In this document: positions 25,930 through 34,257 of the stretch, one piece after another
Layout of the letters: every line of letters starts with the position of its first letter
How positions within the stretch are numbered: position 1 is the first letter of the stretch
DNA from: CAZUGA01 sp964619885
GTDB lineage: Bacteria; Pseudomonadota; Gammaproteobacteria; Methylococcales; UBA1147
Assembly: GCA_964619885.1 (NCBI GenBank)
Contig: CAZUGA010000040.1
Location: 1-42,121 of the forward strand
Reading direction: 5' to 3'
DNA: 42,121 nt
Translations under genes and position numbers: made by a program
Notes under the pieces: model-generated
What the model was told of the DNA's origin: nothing
Databases searched by the model: none
Seen by the model: only the letters and a program-made list of their open reading frames with translations

Positions 25930-26264
25930 GCTAGATCCTGTTGGCCAATAAAATAAAAAAGGATTTGATTTTTGGATACCTCTTCAAATGTGCTATTACG
26001 CCGATCAAATACGACGCGAACCACAATGCACACATTTTTTAATGTGTCGGAACATTGCGTTCAAAGTTGAGAAATAAGCATTTTTATCAAATATTAAGAT
26101 ATAACGTCAGGCAATGGAGCAAAAATAGCGCAATTAAAACCAAAATTTGCGCACTAGTGGAGTTTTTTACCGATAATGTACGAATGACTACCATCGACCT
26201 TATTGTTGTTATATATCAGCCATTTCGCGTGAAATTAGTTGCTCAATAAATAAATTTAGACGAG
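25930..26264. other. Noncoding region upstream of hemH
   Basis: The 335 bases between the SDR stop and the hemH start hold no gene. They contain a perfect hairpin at 26030-26047 (listed separately) and an inverted repeat GCGCAA (26128-26133) with TTGCGC (26147-26152). Neither ends in a clear T-run in the direction of the SDR gene, so no terminator is called. Confidence 0.4.
26030..26047. promoter_or_regulatory. hemH: Perfect 7-bp inverted repeat upstream of hemH
   Basis: ACACATT (26030-26036) and AATGTGT (26041-26047) are separated by TTTT, about 100 bases before the hemH ATG. The symmetry and spacing are like those of dimeric repressor or activator sites; a weak stop for the SDR transcript is the other reading. 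No matching consensus is claimed. Confidence 0.35.
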
Positions 26265-26990
26265 CTAAGAATGCATCTCCATGGTTCGAATATCAAGAAA
26301 ACTGCCACTGGGATACGCTAAAAGTTTTTCAAATGCCATGGCCAAACGGTGGCTCGCTTCTTTAGGTTCCGGCATGGAATCCGTCCCGATCGCATCCTGC
26401 AAAACCTTTGCCGAGGGATATTCGTTAGCATTTACATTGACATCAATATGGTCCTGCATCTGCGTATGAACCAGTCCAGGCGCAAATGCGCTTATATGAG
26501 TGTCTGTAAATTCGTGCGCATAAAGTTTCGCAAGCATGTTTAACGCGGCTTTTGATAACGCATACCCACCCCATCCCTTACTTGCGTTGACCGCAGCCCC
26601 CGATGACATAAAGACAATCTGTTCGATTCGGATCTGGCTGGCGTACAACCAATCCATCACCGCTTTGTTGGCCCAAAGATTTATATCCATTACTCGTTTG
26701 ATTTCAGCCATCGGTATCGCGTGCAATTCTTGAATGTCGCCCAAGACACCGGCGTTCAACACCACCAATTTGAGTCGATCCACGCCACTCAGCAATGTAT
26801 CCATTGCTGCTCCCACACGCTCCAATTCACCGAGGTCACATTCAACATCGCGCAATCGGGTGTTGCGCAACGGGCAGCCCCGACGACTTAGACCGAAAAC
26901 CGTGTATCCGCGGTCCATGTATTCCTCGGTCAAGCCCAAGCCTATCCCGTCGCTATTGCCGGTAATTAAAACTGCATAAGGTACACTCAC
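26265..26990 (-). CDS. Short-chain dehydrogenase/reductase (SDR)
   Basis: The 241-residue classical SDR starts VLITGNSDGIGLGLTEEY, giving a TGxxxGIG nucleotide site at residues 10-17. NAG at 79-81, the catalytic Ser130 in VFMSSGA, and Tyr143/Lys147 in GGYALSKAAL follow. LSRRG after beta-2 suggests NADP(H) preference. The substrate is unknown; members with this compact length reduce carbonyl groups in many pathways. The start is GTG at 26990. It lies on the same strand as hemH, 335 bases upstream of it, and as the TRAP binding protein, whose stop is 86 bases before its start, so weak coupling with the latter is possible. Confidence 0.88.
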   Translation of the reverse strand: MSVPYAVLITGNSDGIGLGLTEEYMDRGYTVFGLSRRGCPLRNTRLRDVECDLGELERVGAAMDTLLSGVDRLKLVVLNAGVLGDIQELHAIPMAEIKRVMDINLWANKAVMDWLYASQIRIEQIVFMSSGAAVNASKGWGGYALSKAALNMLAKLYAHEFTDTHISAFAPGLVHTQMQDHIDVNVNANEYPSAKVLQDAIGTDSMPEPKEASHRLAMAFEKLLAYPSGSFLDIRTMEMHS

Positions 26991-27076
26991 TTAAACTAGA
27001 CCCTGTTAAATTTAAATATATTGCAAGGGGTAAACAGGTTTGCCGCAGGGGTCAATCGACTCGACGTCCTCAGAAT

Positions 27077-28156
27077 CTATAGATCCCGCGCCCGCAGGTA
27101 AGCCTGTTCCGAAACCTTTTCCCACTGTATTACCTGGCTACGAAATTTTTCGAACGACTCATAAACCTTTCTTGACATCGGGTCGCGTCCGACCATTTCG
27201 CTAACCACCTCTTGTGAAATTGAGCGGAGCTTGATCAGCACCTCGTCGGGTAGCGCTTTTAGCTGAACATTATGCTGATTAACCAATTGCTGCAAAGCTT
27301 GATTGTTACGCGCGGTAAATTCCGCAAGCATATCCAAATTTGCAGCCTTACACGCGGTCAGCACAATGGACTGCAAATCATTGGGTAACGCGTTGAATGC
27401 CTTCTTATTCATAAAACATTCCAACGTCGAGCCCGGTTCATGCCATCCGGGATAGTAATAATATTTTGCCGCTTTATACAAACCAAAGGCCAGGTCATTA
27501 TAAGGTCCCACCCACTCTGTCGCATCGATGGTGCCCGACTTAAGCGAGGTAAACAATTCTCCTCCAGCGATAGTCACAGGGGTACCTCCGGCACGTTTCA
27601 ATACTTCCCCACCCAGCCCCGGAATACGCATCTTCAATCCCTTTAAATCTTCCATGGAATTGATTTCTTTATTGAACCACCCCGCCATTTGCACACCAGA
27701 ATTACCCGTGGCGGCCGGTATCAAACCAAACTGATCGTAAATTTCGCGCCATAATTCCATACCACCGCCGTAGTACAACCACGCATTCATTTCTTGCGCG
27801 GTCAACCCGAAAGGTACCGAAGAGAAAAATTGCACCGCTTCGCTCTTGCCCTTCCAATAATAAGCACCCGCATGTCCCATTTGCGCTGTGCCGCTGGACA
27901 CCGCGTCGAATACCTCAAAAGCCGGCACCAATTCTTTTGCCCCATAGACCTTGACAACAATGCGTCCACCGGTCATTTGTTCGATAGAATTCGCCAGCAA
28001 ATTTGCATTGGTTCCCAAACCCGGAAAATTCTTCGGCCACGCCGTTACCATTTTCCAATGGATTTGTTCTGCCGCCGGGGCCAATGATGGAGCCGATGCG
28101 ACTGCACCCGCCGCAACCGTTCCACCGATTTGTTGTATAAAATTTCGCCGTCTCAT
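27077..28156 (-). CDS. TRAP transporter solute-binding protein (DctP family) with Tat-type signal
   Basis: The 359-residue protein begins MRRRNFIQQIGGTVAAGAVASA, a twin-arginine-like signal (RRRNFI) with an alanine-rich core. It is followed by the DctP-type fold: HWKMVTAWPKNFPGLGTNANLLANSIEQMT, LKGLKMRIPGLGGEVLKRAGGTPV, and SGTIDATEWVGPYNDLAFGLYK. The MRIPG stretch carries the arginine that binds the carboxylate of the ligand in this family, and the WP and WVGPY features recall the TakP branch that takes up alpha-keto acids or similar organic acids. No DctQ or DctM membrane subunits are in the window, so it is an orphan that must use a transporter encoded elsewhere. It is divergent from cbbM across 387 bases and could share control with it. 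Confidence 0.9.
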   Translation of the reverse strand: MRRRNFIQQIGGTVAAGAVASAPSLAPAAEQIHWKMVTAWPKNFPGLGTNANLLANSIEQMTGGRIVVKVYGAKELVPAFEVFDAVSSGTAQMGHAGAYYWKGKSEAVQFFSSVPFGLTAQEMNAWLYYGGGMELWREIYDQFGLIPAATGNSGVQMAGWFNKEINSMEDLKGLKMRIPGLGGEVLKRAGGTPVTIAGGELFTSLKSGTIDATEWVGPYNDLAFGLYKAAKYYYYPGWHEPGSTLECFMNKKAFNALPNDLQSIVLTACKAANLDMLAEFTARNNQALQQLVNQHNVQLKALPDEVLIKLRSISQEVVSEMVGRDPMSRKVYESFEKFRSQVIQWEKVSEQAYLRARDL

Positions 28157-28543
28157 ATTAAATCTCGAATTATTGCGTTGAGCAGAACATCAATTGGAAG
28201 CTTTCCAGTACTATTCTGAGGAGTTATTCGTGTCGCTCACTGTGTAGCTTTTTGTATGCAAAATCTATCCTAACGGCGCAAAGATTAGTGTCAACCCAGA
28301 GCTGAAAATGATTATAGATCGCTTGGACTTTGTTAAAAAATGGAAAATGTCACAATAACCGGTATAACTTAAGCATATTCTGCATTATATTGGCGTTAGG
28401 CTATGCTTGGATCAATTGGCTTGCAAGATCCGAAATACTCGGGAACTCGCGCCAAATTTGGCAGTCACAGCGAAAAGAAGTGATGGGTCAAAATTCAATC
28501 CGCAATCAACAACATTAGATAAGATGTTTCTCAAAGGTAATCC
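28157..28543. other. Divergent control region between the TRAP binding protein and cbbM
   Basis: No protein gene of its own is accepted here (one 62-codon frame has no ribosome site or family features). AAAGG at 28533-28537 is the probable cbbM ribosome site, six bases before the ATG. Several AT-rich -10-like hexamers occur (for example TATATT in CATTATATTGG near 28388), but no convincing -35 partner or LysR-type T-N11-A box could be fixed. Confidence 0.4.
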
Positions 28544-29944
28544 ATGGATCAATCTGATCGTTACGCTGATCTAAGTCTTAAACAAGAAGACTTGATATCC
28601 GCTGGTCGGCATGTCCTCGTCGCCTATATCATGAAACCCAAAAAGGGATTCGGTTACCAAGCGACCGCTGCGCATTTTGCCGCCGAATCATCAACCGGCA
28701 CCAACGTCAATGTATTCACGACAGACGATTTTACTAAGCGATTGGACGCAATCGTCTATGAAATTGATGAGCCCAATGAATTGATCAAGATTGCGTACCC
28801 GGTCGATCTATTCGACCGGAACATGATCAATGGCCGTGCAATGATTGCGTCGTTTCTAACCTTGGTTATAGGTAACAATCAAGGTATGGGGGACGTCGAG
28901 TACGGCAAAATGGTTGATTTCTATGTACCGCCCGTCTATCTCAAATTGTTCGACGGCCCCGCTACAACGATCAAAGACCTATGGCGTGTCCTGGGTCGAC
29001 CGATCAAAAATGGCGGCTTCATAGTTGGCACTATCATCAAGCCCAAATTGGGACTGCGACCGCAACCATTCGCCGATGCCGCGTACCAATTCTGGTTGGG
29101 CGGAGATTTTATTAAGAATGACGAGCCACAAGGTAATCAACCTTTTGCGCCGCTGAAGGAAACAACTCGACGGGTTTCCGACGCGATGCAACGCGCTCAA
29201 GACAAAACCGGGCAAGCTAAATTATTTTCGGCCAATATTACCGCAGATGATCACGATGAAATGATAGCGCGGGGCGAATTTATTCTGGAAACCTTTGGCA
29301 ATAATGCCAGCCACGTGGCATTTATGGTAAATGGCTACACTGCTGGTCCCGCCGCAGTGGCGACCGCCCGCAAAAACTTCCCCAATCAATTTCTTCACTA
29401 CCACAGATCGGGACACGGAGCCATCACATCACCACAAACAAAGCGAGGTTATACCGCGTTCGTTCATTGCAAAATGTCCAGACTACAAGGCGCATCCGGT
29501 ATTCACACAGGTAGCATGGGTTTTGGGAAAATGGAGGGGCATGAAGACGATAGATCAACCGCCTATATGATAGAACAGGACGCCGCAGATGGCCCGTATT
29601 TTTACCAGGACTGGCTGGGTATGAATCCTACCACACCAATCATTTCAGGTGGGATGAATGCGGTTAGAATGCCGGGCTTTTTCGAAAATTTGGGACACTC
29701 GAATCTAATATTGACCGCCGGTGGCGGTACTTATGGACACATCGATGGGCCCGTCTCTGGCGCACTATCCTTACGCCAAGCAGAACAATGCTGGAAAGCC
29801 GGTGCTGACCCGGTTGAATTCGCGCGTGAAAATAAAGAATTTGCCCGTGCGTTTATGTCATTCCCAAACGACGCAGATCGCATTTACCCTAAGTGGCGAA
29901 ATAAATTACACGCGGACTCATCAAATCGAAGTATCGTGGCATAG
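28544..29944 (+). CDS. cbbM: Ribulose-bisphosphate carboxylase, form II large subunit
   Basis: The 466-residue product is form II RuBisCO, which fixes CO2 onto ribulose-1,5-bisphosphate as a dimer or higher oligomer without small subunits. Its numbering coincides with the Rhodospirillum rubrum enzyme: Lys166 and Lys168 in IIKPKLG, the carbamylated Lys191 with Asp193 and Glu194 in GGDFIKNDEPQ, His287 in HYHRSGHG, His321, and loop-6 Lys329 in MGFGKMEG. All catalytic residues are present, so it should be a true carboxylase and not a RuBisCO-like protein. Form II enzymes suit high CO2 and low oxygen. The gene stands alone: no cbbR, cbbQ or cbbO is next to it, and a convergent methyltransferase gene separates it from the other Calvin-cycle genes. 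Confidence 0.98.
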   Translation: MDQSDRYADLSLKQEDLISAGRHVLVAYIMKPKKGFGYQATAAHFAAESSTGTNVNVFTTDDFTKRLDAIVYEIDEPNELIKIAYPVDLFDRNMINGRAMIASFLTLVIGNNQGMGDVEYGKMVDFYVPPVYLKLFDGPATTIKDLWRVLGRPIKNGGFIVGTIIKPKLGLRPQPFADAAYQFWLGGDFIKNDEPQGNQPFAPLKETTRRVSDAMQRAQDKTGQAKLFSANITADDHDEMIARGEFILETFGNNASHVAFMVNGYTAGPAAVATARKNFPNQFLHYHRSGHGAITSPQTKRGYTAFVHCKMSRLQGASGIHTGSMGFGKMEGHEDDRSTAYMIEQDAADGPYFYQDWLGMNPTTPIISGGMNAVRMPGFFENLGHSNLILTAGGGTYGHIDGPVSGALSLRQAEQCWKAGADPVEFARENKEFARAFMSFPNDADRIYPKWRNKLHADSSNRSIVA

Positions 29945-29980
29945 AACTACGACGTTAAAAAAGACCAATCTTCGCACGCC

Positions 29981-30889
29981 TCATTTGACACCGCTGATAA
30001 TCCCATAACCCGACACACCCTGGCGATAAAGGTGATATTGGTGCAATCCCGCCATAAAATTGGCATCTTGCACTTCGTTTCTAAGTCTGAATAAGCGCGA
30101 AGTTTTTTGTAAGAGATAGTTGATCACAGCTGTTCTGTACATGCGTACCGCCGACGGAAATATTTCTTTGGAAATATCCCGAACGTCAATATCTTTGAAA
30201 CCAGCTTGATCAACGTATCCTCGAAATTGATCGGGGGTTGCAAGGTTAGGAACCGCCCAACCGTTCAACCAGCCGACAAACAATTTCCACTCGGCTTCGG
30301 TGAATTGATTTCTGTTGACGAAGCCATCGGCAACAACCAAGCGCCCCCCATTGTGTAAAACCCGATACGCTTCATCGACAAAATCCTGTTTACGTACCGC
30401 ATAACAAATGCTTTCCAAACCCCAAACGACATCGAAGCTATCCTCAGGAAACGGTATATGACAAAAATCCGCGGTCTTAAAACTAACCCGATCGGCAACA
30501 CCGCGTTTTTCGGCAAATTGGGTCGCTCGTTCAACCTGTTGTTCACTCAGCGTTATACCCAATACTTTGGCACCATAGGTTTCCGCAAGCCAAATCGAAC
30601 TGCCTCCTAGACCGCAACCGGCATCAAGTATGTAATCAGACGCACTTATCGACACCTGCTGCGCCACCTTTCGGTTCATATTCAGCAGTGAATCATTATG
30701 ATTCTTAGTATCAGACTCCCAGTACCCATAGTGCAACGCGAGGTTTTTACCATTGATCCAGGCGAAACGATAATCCCAGTAGCAATCGTCGTAGTAATTG
30801 ACAATATCGCGGTGTAAATCTTGTGTAGTCAGAGTCCGATAGTCTTGGTTCGGATGCATGGTATATTCGAATTTATTCACGGTGCTCAT
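29981..30889 (-). CDS. Class I SAM-dependent methyltransferase (tocopherol/sterol C-methyltransferase-like)
   Basis: The 302-residue protein has a Rossmann methyltransferase domain: YILDAGCGLGGSSIWLAE (Asp89-Gly95) is motif I, then LGITLSEQQVERA, DFCHIPFPEDSFDVVWGLESICYA, and YRVLHNGGRLVVADGF. The N-terminal YYDDCYWDYRFAW and LHYGYWE segments and the large C-terminal cap resemble the gamma-tocopherol, sterol and cyclopropane-type small-molecule methyltransferases. No membrane segment is seen. The ATG at 30889 is used; another at residue 11 is possible. It is the only minus-strand gene inside the Calvin-cycle region and ends 36 bases from the cbbM stop with no clear terminator between, so antisense read-through is possible. 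The substrate is unknown. Confidence 0.85.
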   Translation of the reverse strand: MSTVNKFEYTMHPNQDYRTLTTQDLHRDIVNYYDDCYWDYRFAWINGKNLALHYGYWESDTKNHNDSLLNMNRKVAQQVSISASDYILDAGCGLGGSSIWLAETYGAKVLGITLSEQQVERATQFAEKRGVADRVSFKTADFCHIPFPEDSFDVVWGLESICYAVRKQDFVDEAYRVLHNGGRLVVADGFVNRNQFTEAEWKLFVGWLNGWAVPNLATPDQFRGYVDQAGFKDIDVRDISKEIFPSAVRMYRTAVINYLLQKTSRLFRLRNEVQDANFMAGLHQYHLYRQGVSGYGIISGVK

Positions 30890-31371
30890 TCAGTTTGCCA
30901 TCGTTTCAATGCGGCCTAGCAATGTTTAATTCTAGGAGCGCAGGATCATTATCAAGTCGGGCACGAAGGATAGGGATTTGGAACCGACTAATCAAACAAA
31001 TTCGCACTAACCAACTAAATTCAGTAGTCGAAACACCAGCGTAGATACATCTTGAATGCAAGATAATCATCGTTAAAATCGGTCGAAACGGACCCTTTTG
31101 GCGCAGAGTAATATAGACTCGCACCACATCCGATTGCTATAATTTCGCCTTTTACCCGGACCTTTTGAGAACCTAACCGTTAGCGATCCAAAGGTACACT
31201 AGCTTAACATCACCAAGGCGACCCACTTTCCAGCATCTGCAGTGACGTTCCAAATCTCAACTGGTTTTCGACCCTACGCGCCGTTTCGCGGCTCAACCAA
31301 TGATCGAAACTTAGAGCTGGACGACGCACGAATGCTGTCGACGCCAATACCTGTCGGAGGAAATTAATAAA
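30890..31371. other. Noncoding region upstream of gap, with a candidate promoter
   Basis: No gene is seen. TATAAT at 31138-31143 with TAGACT at 31114-31119 (18-base spacing) is a possible promoter with a poor -35 box. It would give a leader of about 220 bases. The gap ribosome site GGAGG at 31356-31360 is strong, eleven bases before the ATG at 31372. The same region must hold the promoter of the divergent methyltransferase gene. Confidence 0.4.
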
Positions 31372-32385
31372 ATGACCATCAAAGTTGCAATTAATGGATA
31401 CGGTCGCATTGGACGCAATGTTTTGCGGGCCGTATATGAAGCCGGTCGCACAAATGAAGTGCAAATTGTAGCGATCAACGACCTCGGAGACGCAGAAACC
31501 AATGCGCACCTGACCCAATACGATACCGCTCACGGTAAATTTCCAGGAGAAATTACTGTTGATGGTGATTATTTGCTAGTCAACGGAGACCGCATAAGAG
31601 TCTTCGCCGAACGCGACCCGACCAAATTACCGTGGGGTGACCTGGGGGTCGACGTCGTTCACGAATGCACCGGTTTTTTTGCTTCCAAGGAAAAAGCCAG
31701 CGCCCACCTTTCTGGTGGAGCTAAAAAGGTTATTATTTCTGCGCCCGGTGGCAACGACGTAGATGCGACAGTGGTATATGGGGTTAATCACGACGTTCTG
31801 AAAGCAACCGATACGGTTATTTCAAATGCTTCGTGCACGACCAATTGCTTGAGCCCTCTAGTTAAACCTTTAGTCGATAGCGTTGGCGTGGAACATGGCC
31901 TGATGACGACCATACACGCCTACACTAACGATCAGGTATTGACCGACGTTTTCCATTCCGATCTGCGCCGAGCACGCTCGGCGACGATGTCGATGATCCC
32001 AACCAAAACCGGCGCGGCCGCAGCTGTCGGCCTAGTTTTACCAGACCTGGCAGGAAAACTCGATGGATTCGCAATGCGCGTACCTACTATCAATGTTTCG
32101 GTTGTCGACTTGACCTTCCAGGCATCAAGAAGTACCAGCAAAGACGAGATAGATGGTATTTTGAAAAATGCTGCGGAAGGACCATTAAAAGGTATTCTCG
32201 AATACAACGACAAACCACTGGTATCGGTAGATTTTAACCATAACCCGGCGTCTTCGATATACGAATCGAGCTTGACCAAAGTGATGGAAGGTAATTTCGT
32301 CAAAGTCTTGTCATGGTATGACAACGAGTGGGGCTTTTCGAATAGAATGATCGATACGACCCTAGCGTTGATGAACGCCAAATAA
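31372..32385 (+). CDS. gap: Glyceraldehyde-3-phosphate dehydrogenase, type I
   Basis: The 337-residue product is a standard phosphorylating GAPDH: VAINGYGRIGRNVLRA for the nucleotide, AINDLGD with Asp37 that favours NAD over NADP, and SNASCTTNCL with the catalytic Cys155. DLRRARSATMSMIPTKTGAA and MRVPTINVSVVDLT are in the usual places. In this setting it runs mainly in the reductive direction of the Calvin cycle, although it also serves glycolysis. The ribosome site GGAGG at 31356-31360 supports the ATG. pyk starts one base after its stop, so the two are one operon. The usual partner gene pgk is missing between them. Confidence 0.98.
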   Translation: MTIKVAINGYGRIGRNVLRAVYEAGRTNEVQIVAINDLGDAETNAHLTQYDTAHGKFPGEITVDGDYLLVNGDRIRVFAERDPTKLPWGDLGVDVVHECTGFFASKEKASAHLSGGAKKVIISAPGGNDVDATVVYGVNHDVLKATDTVISNASCTTNCLSPLVKPLVDSVGVEHGLMTTIHAYTNDQVLTDVFHSDLRRARSATMSMIPTKTGAAAAVGLVLPDLAGKLDGFAMRVPTINVSVVDLTFQASRSTSKDEIDGILKNAAEGPLKGILEYNDKPLVSVDFNHNPASSIYESSLTKVMEGNFVKVLSWYDNEWGFSNRMIDTTLALMNAK

Positions 32386-32386
32386 C

Positions 32387-33835
32387 ATGCAGGCAATGAG
32401 AAGAACCAAAATAGTCGCAACCTTAGGACCATCAACAGATGATCCATTAGTATTAGAGCAACTATTTAAAGCCGGGTTAGACGTTGTTCGACTCAATTAC
32501 TCGCACGGAACCGCCGAAGAGCACAAACGGAGCGCAGACCTTGTCCGATCAGTTTCCAGAAATATAAGAAGCTATGTCGGAATCCTAGCCGATTTACAAG
32601 GCCCCAAAGTTAGGATCGCGCGCTTCAAAGGCGGCAAGGTAACCCTACAGCGAAATGCCAAATTTACGTTAGATACCGGATTAGACCCCGATAGCGGCGA
32701 TCAAAACCAGGTCGGTTGCTTTTACGAAGACTTACCTTCAGACGTCAAAGCCGGCAACGTACTGATGCTGGACGACGGCCGCGTGGTCTTAGAGGTCGAT
32801 GCAGTCGAAGGAACGCGAATAGAATGCCACGTTATCGTTGGAGGCGAACTCTCTGATCATAAGGGAATTAACCTTCAAGGTGGTGGTTTATCAGCTCCGG
32901 CCCTTACCGATAAAGACCGGGAAGATATTAAGTCAGCCGCTGCAATTGGCGCAGATTATGTTGCCGTATCCTTCCCGATCAGCGCCAACGATATTCACGA
33001 AGCACGCAGGCTGGTGCGAGCCGCAGGAAGCAATGCAGGCATTGTTGCAAAAATCGAACGCGCCGAGGCACTAGACGCAATAGAACAAATAATCGAGGCG
33101 TCCGATGTCATCATGGTCGCTCGCGGTGACCTGGGGGTAGAGATCGGCGACGCTGTGTTACCGCCGGTCCAAAAACGTTTGATCGAAATGGCGCGAAAAA
33201 TGGATACAGCCGTTATCATAGCAACTCAGATGATGGAATCTATGATCCAAAATCCACTCCCCACTCGCGCCGAGGTTTTCGATGTGGCCAATGCGGTGTT
33301 CGATGGTACGGACGCGGTTATGCTTTCCGGAGAAACAGCGGTTGGAAAATATCCGGTCAAAGCAGTAGAAGCAGTCCATCGGGTTTGTTTGGAGACTGAA
33401 AAACAACCGCGCTTAAAAACGCACACAACCAATGATGATGTACGTTTCTCACGCATCGACGAAGCCATCGCGAAATCAACGATGTTCGTCGCTAATCACT
33501 GCCAGATTCACGCAATAGTGGCTTTGACTGAATCTGGCGCAACCGCCATATGGATGTCCAGGATCAGCTCGGCAATTCCGATTATCGCAATGACTTCGCA
33601 CGCCAGAACCTGCCGCAAGGTAACCCTGCTGCGCGGTGTTTATCCGCTCAGCTTTAAAGTTGAAACTTCCGACCATGCGGTCGTAAACAAAGCAGCGATT
33701 GAAGAACTCGAACGGCGGGACATGGTGACTAAAGGCGATCATATCATCATAACTAAAGGCGATTTAAGCGGCGTTCAAGGTGGCACCAATGCCATGAAAA
33801 TTATTCGTATTGGAGACGAAATCAATCCAGATTAA
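32387..33835 (+). CDS. pyk: Pyruvate kinase
   Basis: The 482-residue product has all pyruvate kinase marks: RRTKIVATLGPSTDD, VVRLNYSHG (Tyr where most have Phe), the AKIERAEALDAIEQII active-site strand with the catalytic lysine, VARGDLGVEIG and ATQMMESMI. The C-terminal allosteric domain ends with the VQGGTNAMKIIRIG strand. It makes pyruvate and ATP from phosphoenolpyruvate. The ATG at 32387 is one base after the gap stop; an ATG at 32396 would give the canonical MRRTKIV start and is equally likely. Although not a Calvin-cycle enzyme itself, pyk is commonly clustered with gap, pgk and fba in autotrophic proteobacteria, where it links fixed carbon to pyruvate. Confidence 0.97.
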   Translation: MQAMRRTKIVATLGPSTDDPLVLEQLFKAGLDVVRLNYSHGTAEEHKRSADLVRSVSRNIRSYVGILADLQGPKVRIARFKGGKVTLQRNAKFTLDTGLDPDSGDQNQVGCFYEDLPSDVKAGNVLMLDDGRVVLEVDAVEGTRIECHVIVGGELSDHKGINLQGGGLSAPALTDKDREDIKSAAAIGADYVAVSFPISANDIHEARRLVRAAGSNAGIVAKIERAEALDAIEQIIEASDVIMVARGDLGVEIGDAVLPPVQKRLIEMARKMDTAVIIATQMMESMIQNPLPTRAEVFDVANAVFDGTDAVMLSGETAVGKYPVKAVEAVHRVCLETEKQPRLKTHTTNDDVRFSRIDEAIAKSTMFVANHCQIHAIVALTESGATAIWMSRISSAIPIIAMTSHARTCRKVTLLRGVYPLSFKVETSDHAVVNKAAIEELERRDMVTKGDHIIITKGDLSGVQGGTNAMKIIRIGDEINPD

Positions 33836-34257
33836 ACCGCCATTCATTTTCTCATCAATTTGCAAAGCGAACACCTCCCCAATAGCATCGAGCGTCCATT
33901 TTAGTCGTCAAGCTTTTCGCTAATCGCATTAAACCGATTTAAACATGTACAACGCTAAGTTATTGCAGATTACGGACAACATAGTTTCCAATCGATACGA
34001 CAATAATTATAAAAAACGAGTATAGCGGGAGCCGAAACCCGGTCAATCTTACAAACTATAGATCGTTATCTAATTTCGGAGCCTTCTCTAGCACTGTATC
34101 CACATCAATACTGCAAAGAAATGCCAATCTTATATTCGGCAATGGGGAAAGATCTGTTATTGTAATGGGCTTTTTCCGTCTTTATGATTTCGCAAACGGC
34201 ACTAACACGGAGAAGCGTCGCGTGCGGGTAACTTTATTTAATAATTAGGAGATTCTT
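33836..34257. other. Noncoding region upstream of tkt
   Basis: The 422 bases between pyk and tkt hold no gene and no hairpin-plus-T-run terminator for pyk. The strong ribosome site AGGAGA at 34247-34252 decides the tkt start at 34258. The length of the gap suggests tkt has its own promoter, but no convincing box pair was found. Confidence 0.4.

Noticed and set aside
28330..28518. 62-codon frame in front of cbbM
   Set aside because: No ribosome site and no similarity to a leader peptide or small Calvin-cycle protein; better seen as control region.
28544..29944. RuBisCO-like protein (form IV) or archaeal form III
   Set aside because: All catalytic residues at the R. rubrum form II positions are kept and prk is present, so form II carboxylase is the better call.
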